A DNA stretch of 42,865 bases from positions 2,086 through 44,950 of the forward strand of contig PMOK01000321.1 of the NCBI GenBank assembly GCA_003162425.1, in the 5' to 3' direction. Below are positions 34,038 to 42,086 of the stretch, in pieces (positions within the stretch are counted from its first letter, which is position 1; each line of letters begins with the position of its first letter). This stretch comes from Bryobacterales bacterium (GTDB taxonomy: Bacteria > Acidobacteriota > Terriglobia > Bryobacterales > Bryobacteraceae). The notes under the pieces are model-generated. The model was not told the origin of the DNA. It ran no database searches and saw only the letters and a list, made by a program, of their open reading frames with translations. The translations under genes were made by a program, and so were the position numbers.

Positions 34038-36707
34038 ATGTTCAAGCGCATTCGCCGATGGTTTCGCATACTCACGTTTCGGCGCGAGTTCGAGGACGGC
34101 ATGTCTGAAGAGTTGCGTTTCCACATGGAGCAATTTGCGGACGACCTGGTGAGCCGAGGAGTGGCGCCCGAAGAAGCCGCCCGCCTGGCTCGCATTGAGT
34201 TCGGAAGCCTGCAGAATGTCAAGAGCGACTGCCGCGAGGCGCGCGGTCTGCACTTGCTGGACGAGCTTCTTAGGGAATCGCGCTACGCCACCCGATTACT
34301 GCGGAAAACGCCCGGATTCACAGCCACTGCCCTGCTCACTCTGGCCATCTGTCTCGGGGCCAACCTCACGATTTTCGCGGTGATGGACTCCATCCTACTC
34401 CGCCCGCTCCCGTTTCCCGAGGCCAGCCGCCTGGTCACAATGTTCAACACTTACCCGAAAGCGGGCGTCGACCGCGATGGCTCCTCCATCACCAATTACT
34501 ACGAACGGCGCGGCCGCATTCCAGCTTTCGCATCGCTCTCGCTCTACAACTTTGGTACGGGGATTATTGGCGAGACCGGCTCCACGGAACGCGCGCAAAT
34601 CACGCGGGTCTCTCCCGAGTTTTTCTCAACTCTCGGCGTCGGGCCCTTATTCGGGCGCACTTTTACGGAAGCCGAAACCGCCCATGAAACCGACAACGTC
34701 GCCATTCTGACCGACGTCTACTGGCGCCAGCGCTTCAACGCCGATCCGCACGTTATCGGCCGCCAAATCCGCGTGGATGGCGTTCCGAAAACCATAATCG
34801 GCGTGTTGCCTCCCAACTTCCGTTTTCTATCCTCCGAGTCCCGGCTCTATTTGCCGTTTGCCTCTCGTCCGCAAGACCGCGCGCCTTCCGAGCGGCACTC
34901 AGGAGGAAATGCCAAACAGTTGATCGCCCGTCTCCAACCGGGCGCCACGCTGGCGCAAGCTCAGTCGCAAATCGATGCGCAGAACGCCACACTGGAAGTG
35001 GACGACCCTCAGGCGAAGATGATGGCCGATGCCGGTTTTCGATCGCTAGTCATCCCGCTCCACGCCGATCATGTCGCGAGCGTTCGTCCCACATTGCTGT
35101 TGATGCAAGCAGGCGCGTTGGCTTTGTTGCTGATTGGCGCAATCAACCTGGTGAACCTGCTGCTTATCAGGGCCACTGGCCGGAGCAAAGAAATGGCGGT
35201 CCGTCAGGCGCTGGGCGCGAACCGTCGCCACGTCGTCAGCGAAGTGATGGTCGAAATTACGCTGCTCACGCTGGCCGGAGGATTACTGGGCCTCGGCCTC
35301 GGCGCGGGCGGGATCCATCTTCTGACTCGCCTGGGTGTGGATCGCCTACCCCTCGGCGCCACCATCGCCTTCGATGCGCGATTGGCGATAGTGGCGCTCA
35401 TCGCTGCCGTCTTGATCGGGATCATGCTCGCGGTGCCGATCGCCTGGTTCAATCTTCGCGACCACCTCACAAACAGGCTGCAAGCGGAAAGCCGCGGTGG
35501 AACCAGCGGACGGTCCGCTCAGCGTTTGCGCCATGCTTTCATCGTCGGGCAGATCGCCTTAGCGCTAGCCTTGTTGACCGGCGCGGGATTGCTGGGCTTG
35601 AGCCTCGAACGGGCCGCGGCTGTCTCACCCGGTTTTCGTCCGGAGCATGTTCTCACCGGCCGAATCTCGTTTCCATGGAAAAGCTATCCAAACCCTGCGT
35701 CTCGCCTGCAGTTCGTCGAAAGGCTCACCAAGGAAATCGGCCAACTACCAGGAGTCTTGGCGTCCGGTGTTGTGGACAATGTTCCCCTCAGCGGCAAGAG
35801 CGGTAAAAGCGCGGCCACGGTGAAAGGCCATGTCCTGCGGCCCGGTGAATCTCCCCGCGGCCACTATTCTTATGCCGTGGGCGGCGATTACTTCAGCGCT
35901 CTCGGCTTTTCCTTGCAGTCCGGCCGCTTCCTCACGCCCGCCGATTCGCGCCGCACTCAGCGAGTCTGCGTGGTGGATGAAGACTTCGCTCGTTATTATT
36001 GGCCAAATTCCAGCGCTGTCGGCCAACGTTTGTTCGAAGGCGGCGAAGCCAGAGCCGATGCCGAGGCATTCACAGTCGTCGGCGTAGTAGGTGCCGTGAA
36101 GCAAGCTGGACTTACGGACGACGCCGCACAAGGCGCGATCTACTATCCCTACATCTTCCGCACCGGCGATGACATCTTCATAACAGCGCGCACCAGCTTA
36201 TCTCCGGAGTCGATGACGTCCATGCTGCAAAAGACGGTCCGCCAGATTGACCCGGAGTTGCCGGTGAGCGATCTTCGATCGATGGAAACCCGCATCGCCG
36301 ATAGCCTGATGGCTCGCCGCTCACCAGCATTGCTGGCGGGAATTTTTTCGGCGATCGCTCTGCTGCTGACCGCCATTGGCACCTATGGCGTGTTGAGCTA
36401 CGCCGTTACCGAGCGCCGCCGGGAGATCGGCGTTCGCATGGCATTGGGAGCGCGGCCGGAACAGATCCGCAACCAATTTTTCTCTCTCGCTCTGCGCTTG
36501 CTAGCCGCAGGCACGACGCTTGGCATCCTGGGAGGCTTGCTCGCGGGCCGAGCCATGCGGGCGGTCCTGTATCATGTGCCCCCGGTTGACCCGGCGATCC
36601 TGGCTGGCGCGGCCGCGATCATCGGCGTAGTCTCACTCATTGCTTGTCTTGTGCCATCGCACCGCGCTGCAAGGATTTCCCCGATGGAGGCCTTAGCCAG
36701 CCAGTAA
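34038..36707 (+). CDS. ADOP-type permease with N-terminal regulatory extension, PadR partner
   Basis: This 889-residue protein carries the roughly 80-residue permease-associated N-terminal helical extension (RREFEDGMSEELRFHMEQFADDL, ARLARIEFGSLQNVKSDCREARG). The double MacB/FtsX layout then starts at RKTPGFTATALLTLAICLGANLTIFAVMDSILLRPLP and ends in HRAARISPMEALASQ. Central helices begin ALALLLIGAINLVNLLLIRA. It is two bases from padR with a GGAGGTG ribosome site inside the padR end, so they form one operon. No ATPase is encoded. Confidence 0.93.
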   Translation: MFKRIRRWFRILTFRREFEDGMSEELRFHMEQFADDLVSRGVAPEEAARLARIEFGSLQNVKSDCREARGLHLLDELLRESRYATRLLRKTPGFTATALLTLAICLGANLTIFAVMDSILLRPLPFPEASRLVTMFNTYPKAGVDRDGSSITNYYERRGRIPAFASLSLYNFGTGIIGETGSTERAQITRVSPEFFSTLGVGPLFGRTFTEAETAHETDNVAILTDVYWRQRFNADPHVIGRQIRVDGVPKTIIGVLPPNFRFLSSESRLYLPFASRPQDRAPSERHSGGNAKQLIARLQPGATLAQAQSQIDAQNATLEVDDPQAKMMADAGFRSLVIPLHADHVASVRPTLLLMQAGALALLLIGAINLVNLLLIRATGRSKEMAVRQALGANRRHVVSEVMVEITLLTLAGGLLGLGLGAGGIHLLTRLGVDRLPLGATIAFDARLAIVALIAAVLIGIMLAVPIAWFNLRDHLTNRLQAESRGGTSGRSAQRLRHAFIVGQIALALALLTGAGLLGLSLERAAAVSPGFRPEHVLTGRISFPWKSYPNPASRLQFVERLTKEIGQLPGVLASGVVDNVPLSGKSGKSAATVKGHVLRPGESPRGHYSYAVGGDYFSALGFSLQSGRFLTPADSRRTQRVCVVDEDFARYYWPNSSAVGQRLFEGGEARADAEAFTVVGVVGAVKQAGLTDDAAQGAIYYPYIFRTGDDIFITARTSLSPESMTSMLQKTVRQIDPELPVSDLRSMETRIADSLMARRSPALLAGIFSAIALLLTAIGTYGVLSYAVTERRREIGVRMALGARPEQIRNQFFSLALRLLAAGTTLGILGGLLAGRAMRAVLYHVPPVDPAILAGAAAIIGVVSLIACLVPSHRAARISPMEALASQ

Positions 36708-36723
36708 CCGATAGCCTCCGAAT

Positions 36724-36845
36724 GACGCCGTAGCGCACGCACTCCTGCGTGCCGCGTTCACACTCTTGTGAACGCCGTGAAAACAATTCTTCTTCCTAAT
36801 GTGTTCTCACGAGTGCGAACACGGCACGCATCAGTGCGTGCGTCA
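36724..36845. repeat. Large imperfect palindrome made of four small hairpins
   Basis: Each arm contains two palindromes. On the left are GCACGCACTCCTGCGTGC (about 36735-36752) and GTTCACACTCTTGTGAAC (about 36756-36773). On the right their counterparts lie at 36801-36842 in reverse order. The two arms are themselves mutually complementary with a few mismatches and one indel around a 25-base AT-rich centre. The region lies between the permease stop and the convergent TIGR03437 gene. The remaining bases to 36920 hold no gene I can support. Confidence 0.8.
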
Positions 36846-36920
36846 CAGGCGGGTCCCGAAGAATCATAATCTGGATTGGCGTCTTCAACGGAATCCGTGC
36901 TTTCCTAGTTCCGGCAACGC

Positions 36921-38390
36921 CTATTCCGCAATCGTAATCGCCGCTGAGTTCGACTTCACTCCATTAATAGTGATCACCAGCGGGTGATCGCCTGCGGCCA
37001 CCTGGGGAATTACGAAATTCGCTTGATAAAGCCCCACCGAGCCTCCTGATAAACCCACATAAGACACGTCGGCGGCCTTGCCGTTCACCGTGACCGAGTT
37101 GGTTGCGGTAACGGGCGAGCTCCCTAACGGCGAAGCGTCCCCAGTGGCCCACGTCCCGGATGGCGTCACCGGTCCGCCGCCGGTGAAGTATGCCACAACC
37201 GTGTCGCCGACATGCGCCGGTACACCGTCCGCGTTGGTGGCCCCGCTCGGGTTGATGACGACGGCGTGATTTTTAGGACCATAGGTAAAAATCCCGGGCG
37301 CCGCCTCGGGAACCATCACTGCAGCGGCATTGCTTTTCACATTTCCGTTGGTGACCTCTACAGTGGCCAATCCAGGCGGGATATCCAGAGGCATCTGCGC
37401 ATTGATTTGTCCCGGACCCGCGTAGAAAAGCGGAGCTGTTTCGCCATTGACGGTCACGTGCGCTGGACCAATGTTTCCCGGCAGCGGCAGTACCGCAGCA
37501 TCCACGCCCGGGGCCGCTCCCAAGTCTTCTCCGAAGATCGAGAAAATCGATCCCGGCGCAGTCTCGCCCGCTTTGAAGTCAGCTCCATTGCTGACGGACT
37601 GGCTCGGGTTTAGAAAGGAGGAGTGTCCGGTCCCTGAAAAAGTTATCTGCGGACCGGAGACGAGCAAAAGAAAATTCGCGCCCGTTGGATCGTTAAGGCT
37701 GAAAGCGAACGTATATGCTTTGCCGTTGGTGTCAGCGAGAGTGGCTGAGCCCAGGCAACTGCTGGGAGTGTTGACGGCATATGTTCCAGTGCCCGAAACC
37801 TGAGTCATGGCCGTGCCGGAAGTCATAGTCCAGTCGGCGGTGAGTTTGCTTTGGCCGTCGAACTGGAGCAGCCCGGTTATGTCCGCGACACTTGATATCG
37901 TTGTACCGCTGAGATTGAATCCATTGGCGCTGAAAGCGTACACTCCCGACAGCGTTGCCGTGAGGCACGTAGCCGGCTGCGCGCTACCGTTGCCGGAGAA
38001 CGAGGATATGTTGTCGGTTCCCGAAAACAGGAACCCTTTGCCTTGGTTGTAAACAGCCAGGTTGAAGGTCTCGGTCGGAAAGGTCAACGTCCCCGTACAA
38101 TTCGAAGAGATGCTGGCCGTGCCGGCTTCCTTCACCGGCTGCACCGCACTCACGTTACTGTTGGCGGTGAGCGTGAAAGTGACATTTCCCTGGCCGTCGT
38201 AGTTGGCCACGCCATTTGCCTGGTAAACACTCGTGAATGCAGTGGATGAGGCTTGCCGGCCCGTGAGCGTCACCGCGTAGTTTCCGCTCAAAGAAGCCGT
38301 GCTACAGGTGCCTCCCCCAATTTGGGGTTGAGCAAATGCTTGAGCCAGAGTGAAGACAACAAGTAGCCAGAGTTTCGCCATACAGCGCAT
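36921..38390 (-). CDS. Secreted protein with Solibacter-type TIGR03437 C-terminal domain
   Basis: This 489-residue protein has a signal peptide (MAKLWLLVVFTLAQAFAQ) and an N-terminal half of beta-strand repeats rich in Thr, Ser and Gly (CSTASLSGNYAVTLTGRQ and CLTATLSGVYAFSANGFNL, two copies of one unit, the first preceding ANYDGQGNVTFTLTAN). The C-terminal 220 residues are a TIGR03437 domain: QSVSNGADFKAGETAPGSIFSIFGEDLG, LFYAGPGQINAQMP, VAYFTGGGPVTP. The protein probably acts outside the cell, perhaps at the surface or as an adhesin-like or binding protein. The start may be 38390 or the ATG three codons in. It is downstream of glnK but separated by a strong hairpin. Confidence 0.88.
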   Translation of the reverse strand: MRCMAKLWLLVVFTLAQAFAQPQIGGGTCSTASLSGNYAVTLTGRQASSTAFTSVYQANGVANYDGQGNVTFTLTANSNVSAVQPVKEAGTASISSNCTGTLTFPTETFNLAVYNQGKGFLFSGTDNISSFSGNGSAQPATCLTATLSGVYAFSANGFNLSGTTISSVADITGLLQFDGQSKLTADWTMTSGTAMTQVSGTGTYAVNTPSSCLGSATLADTNGKAYTFAFSLNDPTGANFLLLVSGPQITFSGTGHSSFLNPSQSVSNGADFKAGETAPGSIFSIFGEDLGAAPGVDAAVLPLPGNIGPAHVTVNGETAPLFYAGPGQINAQMPLDIPPGLATVEVTNGNVKSNAAAVMVPEAAPGIFTYGPKNHAVVINPSGATNADGVPAHVGDTVVAYFTGGGPVTPSGTWATGDASPLGSSPVTATNSVTVNGKAADVSYVGLSGGSVGLYQANFVIPQVAAGDHPLVITINGVKSNSAAITIAE

Positions 38391-38413
38391 ACTAACACTG
38401 GCTCGTGAGAAAA

Positions 38414-38480
38414 GTTTCTGGTTTCTAGTTTCTGGTTCGCACGGTGCTGCGTTCCTAACGAGAAACGAGAAACGAGAAAC
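38414..38480 (-). terminator. Hairpin built from GTTTCT heptads between glnK and the secreted-protein gene
   Basis: The right arm (38457-38480) consists of three copies of the heptamer AACGAGA ending in AAC, and the left arm (38414-38437) of three complementary imperfect copies of GTTTCTN. The stem is about 24 base pairs with three or four mismatches. Read on the minus strand it follows the glnK stop by 11 bases and ends in AGAAACTTTTCTC, a weak T-run. It may be a dispersed repeat recruited as a terminator. Confidence 0.55.
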
Positions 38481-38491
38481 GGTTTTTTGGG

Positions 38492-38830
38492 TTACAGCGC
38501 CCCTTCACCCCGGTCGTCGTTGCGGATGCGGATGGCTTCGGCCACGTCGTAGATGAAAACCTTGCCGTCTCCGATTTTACCGGTGCGCGCGCTCGCCACT
38601 ACCGTATGGATCACTTCGTCGGCGCGGCCATCGGGGACCACCATCTCCACCTTCACCTTGGGCAACAGGTCCACCTGGTATTCCATGCCGCGATAGACCT
38701 CCTTGTGGCCCTTCTGGCGGCCGTGCCCACGGACTTCGGTGATAGTCATCCCGTCAATGCCGATGGCCTTCAGCGCCTCCTTGACGTCTTCCAGTTTGTG
38801 GGGCTGGATGATAGCTTCAATTTTTTTCAT
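38492..38830 (-). CDS. glnK: Nitrogen regulatory protein PII
   Basis: This 112-residue trimeric signal protein senses 2-oxoglutarate and ATP/ADP. Its family signatures are complete: MKKIEAIIQPHKLEDVKEAL at the start, the T-loop with Tyr46 and Tyr51 (HKEVYRGMEYQVDLLPKVKVE), where uridylylation would act, and the C-terminal TGKIGDGKVFIYDVAEAIRIRNDDRGEGAL that closes the ligand pocket. Its gene lies 45 bases after amtB, and the pair is the standard ammonium channel and blocker. The amtB-first order is less usual than glnK-amtB. Confidence 0.97.
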   Translation of the reverse strand: MKKIEAIIQPHKLEDVKEALKAIGIDGMTITEVRGHGRQKGHKEVYRGMEYQVDLLPKVKVEMVVPDGRADEVIHTVVASARTGKIGDGKVFIYDVAEAIRIRNDDRGEGAL

Positions 38831-38875
38831 GGCTGGTTTATGGTGTCGCGCCTGGTTTCCCTACGTGTTTCCCTA

Positions 38876-40258
38876 CTATGTTTCGAGATTATATCCTTCT
38901 TCACCGTGCATGCTCACGTCCAGTCCTTCGAGCTCCTGCTCAGCCGAGACGCGGACGCCTAGCAACGCGTCGCAAATCTTGAGAATGATCAGTGTCCCTA
39001 CGATGGCCAGCGCCCAGGAAATCGCGACGCCGATGGCCTGATTCAGCACCTGGCCGCCGTTGCCATCCACCATTCCCAAAGGAAGAACCTTGCCGGCTGA
39101 ATCCTTCAATCCATCGTTGACCAGGTTGGTTGCGAAGACGCCGGTCAGCAGCGCGCCGATGGTCCCGCCCGCGCCATGCACTCCGAAGGCGTCCAAAGTG
39201 TCATCATAGCCGAACTTGCTTTTGACGCCCGTGACCATGAAGAAGCACAACACCCCGGCTACCAATCCGATGAGCATGGCCGGGAACGGTTTCACGAACC
39301 CGGATGCGGGCGTGATAGCAACCAATCCCGCAACTGCGCCTGAGATTGCGCCCAACATGCTGGGCTTGCCGTTCTTGATCCATTCGGCGAACATCCAGCC
39401 CAGCGCCGCCGCGGCAGTGGCGAAATGCGTAGCCACGAATGCGCTGGTGGCCAGCGGCGAAGCCGCCAGCGCGCTGCCCGCATTGAAACCGAACCAGCCC
39501 ACCCACAGCAGGCAGGCGCCGATAACGCTGATCACCAGGCTATGCGGCTTCATCGGCTCGGTCATATAGCCGCGCCGCTTCCCCAGGTACAGAGCGCACA
39601 CCAGGGCCGAGACTCCGGAGCTGATGTGCACCACCGTCCCGCCCGCGAAATCCAAGCACGGGACTTTTCCGCCTAAGAACGCGTTCAAGAAGCCCCCCTT
39701 TCCCCACACCATGTGCGCCAGCGGGAAATAAACAATCAGCAGCCACAGCACGGTAAACAGCAGCATGGCGCTGAATTTCATCCGCTCGGCGTACGCACCC
39801 GAGATCAGCGCGGGCGTAATGATCGCGAACATGAGCTGGTAGATCATGAAGGTCTGCTGCGGAATGGTGCCCGCATAATCGGCATTCGGCGCGGCGCCCA
39901 CGCCGTTCAGAAACAAATAACGGAGGTCGCCGAAAAAAGCATTCCCTTCGCCGAAAGCCAGGCTGTAGCCGACAATGGCCCACACTATGCTCACCACAGC
40001 CATCAGGGCAAAGCTATGCATCATGGTGCCGAGAATATTTTTGCGCCGCACCAGCCCGCCATAGAACAAGGCCAGGCCGGGACCAGTCATCATCAGAACC
40101 AGCGCCGCGCTGACCAGCATCCAGGCATTGTCGCCGGCACTCTGCGCCGACTTGACCGCAGCTTCCAGATTGCTGAGGCGAGTCTCGGTAGCCGGAGGCA
40201 GGGCTTGCGCCACGGCAAGGGCCGGCGCCAAGAGCGCCAGCCAGAATCGATAAGGCAT
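38876..40258 (-). CDS. amtB: Ammonium transporter AmtB
   Basis: This 460-residue channel has a signal-like first segment and an extra N-terminal helix linker, followed by eleven transmembrane helices. Family markers are LMMTGPGLALFYGGLVRRKN, the twin histidines in GGTVVHISSG and AFGVHGAGGTIGALLTG, and WFGFNAGSALA. The C-terminal tail is short and charged, as required for PII contact. ATG 40258 has AGAGGA 10 bases upstream. Direct repeats lie about 40-75 bases further upstream. Confidence 0.97.
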   Translation of the reverse strand: MPYRFWLALLAPALAVAQALPPATETRLSNLEAAVKSAQSAGDNAWMLVSAALVLMMTGPGLALFYGGLVRRKNILGTMMHSFALMAVVSIVWAIVGYSLAFGEGNAFFGDLRYLFLNGVGAAPNADYAGTIPQQTFMIYQLMFAIITPALISGAYAERMKFSAMLLFTVLWLLIVYFPLAHMVWGKGGFLNAFLGGKVPCLDFAGGTVVHISSGVSALVCALYLGKRRGYMTEPMKPHSLVISVIGACLLWVGWFGFNAGSALAASPLATSAFVATHFATAAAALGWMFAEWIKNGKPSMLGAISGAVAGLVAITPASGFVKPFPAMLIGLVAGVLCFFMVTGVKSKFGYDDTLDAFGVHGAGGTIGALLTGVFATNLVNDGLKDSAGKVLPLGMVDGNGGQVLNQAIGVAISWALAIVGTLIILKICDALLGVRVSAEQELEGLDVSMHGEEGYNLET

Positions 40259-40295
40259 AGTCCATGATCCTCTAACAGAGAGGCGGACATTATCG

Positions 40296-40334
40296 GAAAG
40301 TTCTATCGGGCAGATAGAAAGTTCCTATCGGGCA
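40296..40334 (-). promoter_or_regulatory. Two direct repeats upstream of amtB
   Basis: On the minus strand TGCCCGATAGGAACTTTC (complement of 40317-40334) is followed by TGCCCGATAGAACTTTC (complement of 40296-40312), with the second one base shorter and a 21-22 base spacing, two helical turns. They lie 38-76 bases upstream of the amtB start, in the position of an activator or repressor site. A small GGCTGC/GCAGCC hairpin lies at 40344-40370. No consensus -35/-10 or sigma54 site was found. Confidence 0.6.
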
Positions 40335-40401
40335 ACCGACTCAGGCTGCGTTCTGGCGACACCTGCAGCCTTATGCTTCGGAGTTCGATTTTAGGTACAA
40401 T

Positions 40402-40544
40402 GCATGCGAGGTTCCGGAAAATAAGCGCGCATGATTGGCTCTCGTGGGAGCGGACGGAAAGCGGCTAATGTTCCCGGTACTCATGCGGTAAGAACGAAAG
40501 GGCTTGAAGTCGAAAGGGCCGCGATTCGCAGTCACGGCCCTTTC
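40402..40544 (+). ncRNA. Possible structured RNA ending in a terminator-like hairpin
   Basis: Within the 367-base gap between amtB and the PIN cassette, 40402-40417 can pair with 40474-40486 (GCATG/CATGC, AG/CT, CCGG/CCGG) around inner helices, including one near 40438-40453. A perfect 10-base-pair hairpin follows (40512-40521 with 40535-40544) and then TCTCT. TACAAT at 40396-40401 could be a -10 box, but it would place the start inside the first stem, so the promoter is not settled. No known riboswitch or RNA family was recognised. It could be a cis leader of the PIN cassette, or simply a folded spacer. Confidence 0.3.
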
Positions 40545-40625
40545 TCTAAATCTTGGAGATGATAACGGCTGCCACAAGCGGTGCGGCTTACACCGCGCGC
40601 GGTCTTTCAGCTAGGAGTGTATCAC

Positions 40626-41381
40626 ATGGCCGAGAAGAGAGAATACCGCCTCAAGATCAACGCCTACTCTCCCGAGACCATGCCAATGAAGCGATTGGCA
40701 GAGTACATCAGCGACTTGGCAGTTCTTTTCGGCGACGAATCGCATGTTCATCTCGTCGGAATCGAATCCAGCAGCACGTGTCCAGTTATCCTCGTTGATT
40801 GGGAAGCGGAGCCGAAAGTCGTAGATCGGGTTCAGAGAGCGCGAAATAAGGAAGGACCGGAAGATGCTCAACGCGCAATCGACAGCATAAATTCGCGGCT
40901 AAAGAAAGACAATGCTTCGGCAGACCTTTTGAACCCCAGCCAGTCGAAGATTTTTGAGTTTCCTGGAGCAACGGTTCGTGAGCCTATAGAATGGCCGTCG
41001 ATAAACCAAGCGTCCGAATTGTACGGCGTGCCCATATGGGTCGGTGGCAGGACTGAACTCTCCAACGTGGACCTTCTTGATGGCACGATTGAGTGGAAGT
41101 GTCTAGCTGATCGGGGGAAGGCGATTGCGATTGCCCAACACATCTACACAGCGACGCTACGCGTGATCGGTCATGGAAGATGGCGAAAAATGCCGAATGG
41201 CCCCTGGAACCTAGAGCGGTATGTTATCGATGACTTTGAAGTAGTGAAGACCACGACTTTGGAGCAAACTATTTCTGATCTGCGAAGCATAAAAGCTAAA
41301 TGGAAGTCTCTTCCGGACCCGCTCGCTGCGCTCGACGCAATTAGGAGCGGAGAAGATCACAAACCTGATGGTGGTATTTGA
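40626..41381 (+). CDS. Unknown protein paired with a PIN nuclease, possible large antitoxin
   Basis: This 251-residue cytoplasmic protein belongs to no family I recognise. The first part is mixed alpha-beta (YRLKINAYSPETMPMKRLAEYISDLAVLFGDE). The second contains a strand-rich stretch, VPIWVGGRTELSNVDLLDGTIEWKCL and ATLRVIGHGRWRKMPNGPWNLERYVIDDFE, which looks like a small barrel. A helical end (LEQTISDLRSIKAKW) closes it. ATG 40626 is preceded by GGAG at a good distance, so the longer frame from 40581 is not used. It overlaps the PIN gene by 14 bases, which indicates coupling. Much larger than a standard VapB, it may still be the PIN partner. Confidence 0.6.
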   Translation: MAEKREYRLKINAYSPETMPMKRLAEYISDLAVLFGDESHVHLVGIESSSTCPVILVDWEAEPKVVDRVQRARNKEGPEDAQRAIDSINSRLKKDNASADLLNPSQSKIFEFPGATVREPIEWPSINQASELYGVPIWVGGRTELSNVDLLDGTIEWKCLADRGKAIAIAQHIYTATLRVIGHGRWRKMPNGPWNLERYVIDDFEVVKTTTLEQTISDLRSIKAKWKSLPDPLAALDAIRSGEDHKPDGGI

Positions 41382-41913
41382 CAATTCGATTTTCTGCCTC
41401 ACGCTGCACCCCGACGCGAAGCCTAAGTCTGGCGTTGATCGGGCGAGAGACCGCGTGGAGTACCTCGTTGAGACTCTTGGAGCCCAGAAAGAAACAGTGA
41501 TCATTCCGGCTCCGGTATTGAGTGAGTTCTTAGTATTTGCTGGGCCGGATGCTCCAGACTATTTGATTAAGATTCGGGAGAGTTCGATGCTCCGCGTGGA
41601 ACCATTCGATGAACGCGCTGCCATCGAACTTGCCGACATGGAGATAACGGCTCGCTCCAAAGGAAATAAACGTGGAAGCGCAACCGGCTCCGAGTGGCAG
41701 AAGGTTAAGTTTGACAGGCAGATTGTTGCGATCGCGAAGGCCAATGGTGCGTCCGCAGTATACACCGACGACCCGGATGTTGTCGCACATTGCAAAGACT
41801 GCGGAATGCCAGTGTTCGGATCAACGGATTTACCGCTGCCACCTTCAAAGCAGATGACGCTTGGGGAAGACGGTAATGAATCAGAAGAAACGAACACGAA
41901 CGAAACGAATTAA
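41368..41913 (+). CDS. PIN-domain ribonuclease, probable toxin-like component
   Basis: This 181-residue protein is a PIN domain, an RNA-cleaving fold that uses acidic residues to hold Mg2+. Visible site residues are Asp5 in MVVFDNSIF, Glu53 in PAPVLSEFLVF, Asp116 in VKFDRQIVAIAKANGAS and Asp134/Asp135 in AVYTDDPDV. The C-terminal tail (from about 160) is acidic and disordered (LGEDGNESEETNTNETN). It is larger than most VapC toxins, which run about 130-140 residues. It is translationally coupled to the gene before and followed by a small gene 17 bases further on. Confidence 0.85.
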   Translation: MVVFDNSIFCLTLHPDAKPKSGVDRARDRVEYLVETLGAQKETVIIPAPVLSEFLVFAGPDAPDYLIKIRESSMLRVEPFDERAAIELADMEITARSKGNKRGSATGSEWQKVKFDRQIVAIAKANGASAVYTDDPDVVAHCKDCGMPVFGSTDLPLPPSKQMTLGEDGNESEETNTNETN

Positions 41914-41930
41914 GGAAGGCGCACTGAAAG

Positions 41931-42086
41931 ATGCCGCTGCAGAAACTGCCGAAGCCAGGACACCAACGTCTGTCCCTGCATCCGCTGAAGTTCGAGGAAG
42001 CGATAGCGGAGGTGTTGAAGATCAAGCCGGAGCCGAAGCCTGCAAAGAAGAAGGCTAAGAAGGCAGGGAAGGCAATTCCAAGGTGA
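41931..42086 (+). CDS. Small lysine-rich protein, third gene of the PIN cassette
   Basis: This 51-codon ORF is in a different frame from the longer overlapping ORF at 41861-42058. It begins MPLQKLPKPGHQRLSLHPLKF, continues FEEAIAEVLKIKPEPKP, and ends in a very basic lysine/alanine tail (AKKKAKKAGKAIPR). The HPLKFEEA-type helix followed by a KPP/lysine tail resembles small proteins that I recall as recurrent next to other genes in Planctomycetes and Acidobacteria. GGAAGG lies 11 bases upstream. The basic tail would suit nucleic-acid binding. Its 3' end overlaps the convergent gene by 32 bases. Confidence 0.6.
   Translation: MPLQKLPKPGHQRLSLHPLKFEEAIAEVLKIKPEPKPAKKKAKKAGKAIPR

Noticed and set aside
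40381..40400. tRNA-like T-loop GTTCGATT
   Set aside because: No cloverleaf stems or acceptor end can be drawn around it.
40440..40470. Glutamine (glnA-type) riboswitch near amtB
   Set aside because: A GGACGGAA fragment recalls it, but the flanking conserved pairs and the downstream half are missing, and it is on the strand opposite to amtB.
41861..42058. A 65-residue ORF after the PIN gene in another frame
   Set aside because: It is low in complexity and overlaps the PIN gene; the 41931 frame has a ribosome site, a helix and a coherent basic tail.
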